Part shown: in pieces, positions 23,233 to 27,392 of the stretch | How the letters are laid out: every line of letters starts with the position of its first letter | Position numbering within the stretch: the first letter of the stretch is position 1 | From: JAXHUH01 sp034211175 | Lineage (GTDB): Bacteria; Actinomycetota; Acidimicrobiia; Acidimicrobiales; CAIXPF01 | DNA length: 27,392 nt | Direction: 5' to 3' | Assembly (NCBI GenBank): GCA_034211175.1 | Contig: JAXHUH010000115.1 | Coordinates: forward strand, 1 to 27,392 | The notes under the pieces: model-generated | Seen by the model: the letters and a program-made list of their open reading frames with translations, nothing else | Databases searched by the model: none | Told to the model about the DNA's origin: nothing | Translations under genes and position numbers: made by a program

Positions 23233-24861
23233 TCACGGGCTCACCCGCACCAGGGTCGGGATCGCCTCGTCGGCGAGGTCGGCCAGGAGTGACGGGAAGA
23301 ACCCGATGACGACCGTGAAGGCCAGGGAGAGCACGAGGGCGATCGCTGCGCCGACCGGCACCGGGAGCGGCGCGATGGCCGTCGTCGCCGGGGCGGTCGC
23401 CACCGCGACCCCGCCGTCGCCGGTCGGGGCGTCGGCGTCGGTCTCGCCGTCGGCGGCGTCCTCGCCGTGATCGGCGCCGTCCGCGTGGTCGGCCTCGGCG
23501 TCGGCCATGTACATCGAGACGATGATCCGCAGGTAGACGAACCCGGCGATCACCGACGACACCATGGCGGCGACGCCCAGCCAGTAGGAGCTCGCGTCGA
23601 CCGCGGCCGTGATGACCTCGAACTTGGCGAAGAAGCCCGAGGTGAGCGGCACGCCGGCCTGGGCCAGCAGGAAGATGGTGAACGCCAGGGCGATCGTCGG
23701 CTTGCGCCGCGACAGCCCCCGGTAGTCGGCCAGCTGGTGGCGTGCGTCCCCCGGCCCGCCGACGAGCGTGATCACGCCGAAGCTGCCGGCGACCATGAAC
23801 GCGTAGGCCGCCAGGTAGAACAACGAGGCCGAGGTGCCGCGGGCGGAGGCCGCCTGCACGCCGAGCAGGATGAACCCGGCGTGGTTGATCGACGAGAACG
23901 CCATCATCCGCTTCACGTCGGTCTGGACGACGGCGGCGATGGCACCGCCGAAGAGGGTCAGCACCGCCAGGCCGTAGACGATGGGCTGCCAGTCGAGCCG
24001 CTCGGACCCGAAGGCGACGACGAAGACCCGGATCAGCCCGGCGAACCCGGCGGCCTTGACGCCCGAGGCCATCCACGCGGTGACCGGGCTCGGCGCGCCC
24101 TGGTAGACGTCCGGCGTCCAGGTGTGGAACGGGACGGCGGCGACCTTGAAGCCGAAGCCGACCAGCAGCAGCGCGAACCCGCCGAGCAGGAGCTGGTTGT
24201 CGGTCAGCACCGTCTGCGCCAGGTAGTCGTGGATCTCGACGAGGTTGGTCGAACCCGTGGCGCCGTAGACGAGGGCGATGCCGTAGAGGAAGAACGCCGA
24301 GCTGAACGCCCCGAGCACGAAGTACTTCATGCCGGACTCCTGGGAGGCGATGCGCCGCAGGTGCATCGCCGCCAGCACGTAGGTGGCGATCGAGAGGATC
24401 TCGAGCCCCAGGAACATGACGATCAGGTCGTTGGCCGTCGCCATGACGACGCCGCCGGCCGCCGACAGGAGGATGAGCGCGTACATCTCCGCGCCCTCGA
24501 GGCCCTCGCGGCGCAGGTAGTCGTCGGCCAGCAGCGAGGCGAGGATCGCCGCGGCGCAGATCACCAGCGTGACGAAGACACCGAAGCGGTCGACGCCGAG
24601 CGCACCGCCGAGGGTGCTGTACGGCTCGTCGCCGATGCGGTCCCAGAGAACCACGGCGAAGCAGCCGGCGACGAGGGCGATGAGGACCGAGGCCCAGGCG
24701 AGGAAGCGGTTGGCGGCCTTGCCGACCAGGGAGGTGACGTGGAGCAGCACCATCGCCGGCGCGGCGAGCAGGAGGATGGGCAGCACGGCCCACCAGTCGA
24801 CCGCCGGGGTCGGCAGCTCACCCGGGCCGATCTGGGCCACCAGGCTGATCGAGGCGGACAC
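23233..24861 (-). CDS. nuoN: NADH-quinone oxidoreductase subunit N (upstream nuo operon)
   Basis: A second NuoN, about 542 residues, distinct from the one at 12694-14211. The channel residues are present in FLGLEILSIATYV (Glu), GFGFKVAAVPFHTW (Lys), ASGVKAAGF (Lys) and FFAKFEVITAA (Lys). An insertion before the last helix is acidic and contains His (ADHADGADHGEDAADGE and on), followed by an Ala/Pro-rich stretch. ATG at 24870 overlaps the nuoM stop (ATGA) but has its GAGGAGG only 1 nt away; GTG at 24861 has it at good spacing, so I annotate 24861 and note the alternative. It is probably the last gene of the upstream operon. Confidence 0.94.
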   Translation of the reverse strand: MSASISLVAQIGPGELPTPAVDWWAVLPILLLAAPAMVLLHVTSLVGKAANRFLAWASVLIALVAGCFAVVLWDRIGDEPYSTLGGALGVDRFGVFVTLVICAAAILASLLADDYLRREGLEGAEMYALILLSAAGGVVMATANDLIVMFLGLEILSIATYVLAAMHLRRIASQESGMKYFVLGAFSSAFFLYGIALVYGATGSTNLVEIHDYLAQTVLTDNQLLLGGFALLLVGFGFKVAAVPFHTWTPDVYQGAPSPVTAWMASGVKAAGFAGLIRVFVVAFGSERLDWQPIVYGLAVLTLFGGAIAAVVQTDVKRMMAFSSINHAGFILLGVQAASARGTSASLFYLAAYAFMVAGSFGVITLVGGPGDARHQLADYRGLSRRKPTIALAFTIFLLAQAGVPLTSGFFAKFEVITAAVDASSYWLGVAAMVSSVIAGFVYLRIIVSMYMADAEADHADGADHGEDAADGETDADAPTGDGGVAVATAPATTAIAPLPVPVGAAIALVLSLAFTVVIGFFPSLLADLADEAIPTLVRVSP

Positions 24862-24866
24862 TGGGA

Positions 24867-26552
24867 TCATCCCTCCTCACCGACCGCGGCCGGTGTGCGA
24901 TCGCCTGCGGCTTCGCCTTCGCTCTCCTCGCCACCGTGGTCCTCGTCGCCGTGGTCCTCACCCTCGGCCTCGGCCTCCGCCTCCTCGGCGGTGTGGATCA
25001 GGTCCTCGAGGGTCGCGGGCTCACGGGTGGCGGCGACCGGCTCGTCGAAGTCGTCGACGTTGTCCTCGATGTGGGTGACGAGCGCGTCGACCGCCGGCTC
25101 GATCCGCTCGAGCACCGGCTTGGGGTACACGCCCATGAAGATGATGAGGGCGACGAGCGGGGCCATGATCAGGCCCTCGTTCCAGGTCAGATCGGGCGTG
25201 TCCTCGTCCGCCTCCCGCGGCGTGCCGTGGAACACCCGCTGGTAGGCCCACAGGAGGTACAGCGCGGCAAGGATCACCCCGGTCGCGGCGACCACGGCCC
25301 ACCAGCGATGGGCGGTGAACGCACCGAGCAGGATGAGGAACTCGCCGACGAAGCCGTTGAGGCCCGGGAGCCCGATCGAGGACAGCATCACCAGGGTGAA
25401 GGTGCCGGCCATGATCGGCGCGGCCTTCTGGATGCCGTTGAGCTGGGCGATCTCCCGGGTGTGGCGGCGCTCGTAGAGGAACCCGACCAGGAGGAAGAGC
25501 GCCCCGGTCGACAGCCCGTGGTTGACCATCTGGAGGATGCCGCCCTGGAGGCCTTCGGTGTTGAGGGCGAAGGTGCCGAGCACGATGAACCCGAGGTGGG
25601 CCACCGAGGAGTAGGCGACGAGCCGCTTCAGGTCCCGCTGGACCGTGGCGACGATGGCGCCGTAGATGATGCCGATCACGCCCAGGGTGAGGAACACCGG
25701 TGCGGCCCAGGTCGCGGCCTCGGGGAACAGGTAGAGGCCGAAGCGCAGGTACCCGTAGGTGCCGAGCTTCAACATGATGCCGGCCAGGATCACCGAGCCC
25801 GCGGTCGGCGCCTCGGTGTGGGCGTCGGGCAGCCAGGTGTGGAGCGGGAAGATCGGCACCTTCACCGCGAAGGCGATGGCGAACGAGCAGAAGATCAGCC
25901 GGGCGGTGTTGGTCGCCAGGTCCGACTCGGTGGCCAGCCGGACCAGGTCGAACGTCGGTTCGCCGTCGGGCGAGCCCAGCGCCACCAGCGAGATGATGCC
26001 GACGAGCATGAACGCCGAGCCGAACATCGTGTAGAGGAAGAACTTCAGCGCCGCGTAGATCCGACGGCCGTGCCCCCACAGGCCGATGAGGAAGTACATC
26101 GGCACGAGCACGATCTCGAAGAACACGAAGAAGACGAACAGGTCGAGGGCCACGAAGACGCCCATCGACCCGGCCTCGAGCACGAGGATCCACGCGTAGT
26201 ACGGCTTCGGGTCGTGGTGGGGCGTCGCCCCGAGCACGGCGATCGGGAACAGGATCCCCGTCAGCACGACGAGGAACAGCGAGATCCCGTCGACACCGAG
26301 GTGCCAGCCGATGCCGAAGCTCTCGATCCACGAGTGGTCCTCGGTGAACTGGAAGCCGTCGTCGGAGGTGTCGAAGTCGGCGAGCATCCAGACCGAGATG
26401 GCGGCGGTCGCCATCATCACCAGCAGGGTGACCTGGCGGATGGCGTCGCCCCGGCGGGCGGGGAGCAGGGCCACGGCGAGCGCCCCGGCGGCGGGGAGCA
26501 CGATCAGGCTCGTCAGGATGGGGAAGTCGGCCGAAGCCGCGGCGAGGAGCAT
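24867..26552 (-). CDS. nuoM: NADH-quinone oxidoreductase subunit M (upstream nuo operon)
   Basis: A second NuoM, 561 residues, with conserved FFEIVLVPMYFLIG (Glu), AVKVPIFPLHTWLPDAHT (Lys), MLKLGTYGYLRF (Lys) and VGEFLILL (Glu). After the last helix the protein continues for about 75 residues in a very acidic tail containing Glu-Ala repeats and two DHG units (GEDHGDEDHGGEE), beyond the family's usual end. The ATG overlaps the nuoL stop (TGATG). The tail should face the cytoplasm if topology is normal. Confidence 0.95.
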   Translation of the reverse strand: MLLAAASADFPILTSLIVLPAAGALAVALLPARRGDAIRQVTLLVMMATAAISVWMLADFDTSDDGFQFTEDHSWIESFGIGWHLGVDGISLFLVVLTGILFPIAVLGATPHHDPKPYYAWILVLEAGSMGVFVALDLFVFFVFFEIVLVPMYFLIGLWGHGRRIYAALKFFLYTMFGSAFMLVGIISLVALGSPDGEPTFDLVRLATESDLATNTARLIFCSFAIAFAVKVPIFPLHTWLPDAHTEAPTAGSVILAGIMLKLGTYGYLRFGLYLFPEAATWAAPVFLTLGVIGIIYGAIVATVQRDLKRLVAYSSVAHLGFIVLGTFALNTEGLQGGILQMVNHGLSTGALFLLVGFLYERRHTREIAQLNGIQKAAPIMAGTFTLVMLSSIGLPGLNGFVGEFLILLGAFTAHRWWAVVAATGVILAALYLLWAYQRVFHGTPREADEDTPDLTWNEGLIMAPLVALIIFMGVYPKPVLERIEPAVDALVTHIEDNVDDFDEPVAATREPATLEDLIHTAEEAEAEAEGEDHGDEDHGGEESEGEAAGDRTPAAVGEEG

Positions 26553-27392
26553 CAGAAGGTCGCTCGGGAGATGAAGAAGGCGAGGAGGCCGACGGCCCCG
26601 AACGCCACGATCAGGGCGTACGCCCGGACGAAGCCGGATTGGAGGATACGGAAGCGGGAGCCGCTGCCCCGCACAAGGGTTGCAGCGCCGTTCACGGCGC
26701 CGTCGATGGCGGCCTGGTCGAAGGTGGCGAGCGCCTCGAAGCCGGCCTCGCCGGGGCCACCGACGACGGCGGCGTAGCCCTCGTCGACGTACCAGGCGTG
26801 GGCGAGCACGGGTTGCTCGATGGTCTTTCGGTCACCCCGGCCCCGCAGGTACACGGCGGCGGCGATGCCGATGCCCAACAGGGCGGAGACCACGGCGATG
26901 CCGGCGAGGACCACCTTGTCCCAACCACCGAGGCCCAGGTGGTGCTCGTTGCCGTACAGGGTGGGCTCCAGCCAGTGCTCGAGCACGTGGGTGCTGTCGT
27001 TGAACGGCAGGTTCAGCGCGCCCGCCCCGATGGCGCCGAGCGCGAGGACCACGAGCGGGAGCCACATGATCGGCGGCGACTCGTGGGGGTGGAACTCGCG
27101 TCGGTGGGCGACCGCACCGGGCAGGTCGTCGTCGACCAGCGCCGTGTCCGGCGGGTCGAACAGGTCGACCGTGCTGTCGCGGGGCCGATTCCGCTCGGCG
27201 TCGGCCCGGACCTTCGTGACGAGGTCGGACGCGTCGGACGCCGAGGTGGACGACTCGGCGGCGACCCGCTCGGCCGTCGTCGACTCCTCACGGGCCTTGG
27301 CCAGCGCGGCCTCGGCCTTCTCGATCGCCTTGTCGGCCTTCTCGAGGTCCTTCTCGGGCTGCTCGAGCGCCTTGAGCTCCTTCTGGGCGGCC
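26552..27392 (-). CDS. nuoL: NADH-quinone oxidoreductase subunit L, C-terminal part, with coiled-coil insertion (runs off window)
   Basis: The frame is open from its TGA at 26552 to the window edge, giving the last 279 residues of NuoL. The recognisable family end includes HPHESPPIMWLPLVVLALGA, a lateral-helix region, FDQAAIDGAVNGAATLV, LQSGFVRAYAL and a final helix. The roughly 100 residues before HPHESPP are not NuoL-like. They begin with a Lys/Glu/Ala heptad-patterned coiled coil (KDLEKADKAIEKAEAALAKA) and continue with a Ser/Asp-rich linker. In the other NuoL of the window this loop is only a few residues. The Met at 27067 is internal and not a start. Confidence 0.9.
   Translation of the reverse strand, partial: AAQKELKALEQPEKDLEKADKAIEKAEAALAKAREESTTAERVAAESSTSASDASDLVTKVRADAERNRPRDSTVDLFDPPDTALVDDDLPGAVAHRREFHPHESPPIMWLPLVVLALGAIGAGALNLPFNDSTHVLEHWLEPTLYGNEHHLGLGGWDKVVLAGIAVVSALLGIGIAAAVYLRGRGDRKTIEQPVLAHAWYVDEGYAAVVGGPGEAGFEALATFDQAAIDGAVNGAATLVRGSGSRFRILQSGFVRAYALIVAFGAVGLLAFFISRATF

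Noticed and set aside
12694..26552. A '2M' complex I with two NuoM in one enlarged membrane arm
   Set aside because: All three of L, M and N are duplicated, each as an ordered block on either side of a complete A-K set, which fits tandem operons better than insertion of one additional NuoM.
26552..27067. A short separate gene of 171 codons beginning with Met at 27067
   Set aside because: The frame continues upstream without a stop into HPHESPP and the coiled coil, so this Met is internal to NuoL.

Overview
The window is very GC-rich, densely coded bacterial chromosome. Codons end in G or C, GTG and TTG starts are frequent, and several genes look leaderless behind TANNNT -10 boxes. The gene families (CysA/SseA-type sulfurtransferase, group-1 truncated haemoglobin, DUF3237, and a nuo cluster of the EFG-less type I associate with Streptomyces-like second copies) point to Actinomycetota. 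Class Acidimicrobiia is my best guess, but that is an inference and not proven here. I see no tRNA, rRNA, CRISPR, phage or insertion sequence.

Left third (1-11.6 kb): mixed single genes. In order: acetyl-CoA synthetase (acs, minus); an ECF sigma factor translationally coupled to a membrane-anchored protein (minus); a TetR regulator (minus); a two-domain thiosulfate sulfurtransferase (minus) divergent from a SufE sulfur acceptor (plus); a large secreted ExeM/NucH-type nuclease with two lamin-tail domains and RTX-like repeats (plus); a DUF3237 protein (plus); a GNAT-like protein (minus); and a truncated haemoglobin (plus). Several are separated by strong hairpins.

Right 16 kb (11.6-27.4 kb): one continuous minus-strand block of complex I genes. 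Read in the direction of transcription it runs nuoL'(partial)-M'-N' | nuoA-B-C-D-H-I-J-K-L-M-N followed by a MidA/NDUFAF7-type methyltransferase. The nuoE, nuoF and nuoG genes for the NADH-oxidising module are absent between nuoD and nuoH. The simplest reading is two nuo operons in tandem: the tail (LMN) of one operon that begins outside the window, then a complete 11-subunit, EFG-less operon starting at nuoA, where an 85-bp gap holds a promoter-like sequence. All six antiporter-like subunits keep their key Glu/Lys residues, so both membrane arms look functional.

The EFG-less enzyme has unusual features. In NuoD the quinone-site Tyr, Asp and a nearby conserved His are replaced by Trp, Gln and Ile, and a segment of about 25 residues is missing. 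In NuoH two charged residues of the quinone-side loop are lost. NuoL carries an 81-bp internal duplication near its C-terminus. A methyltransferase whose mitochondrial relative methylates an arginine of the NuoD homologue is encoded at the end of the operon, and that arginine is conserved here. This ensemble, an altered-quinone-site complex I with an unknown electron donor and its own putative methyltransferase, is the most interesting system in the window. The upstream LMN set differs: its NuoL has a coiled-coil insertion, and its NuoM and NuoN carry acidic, His-containing segments.
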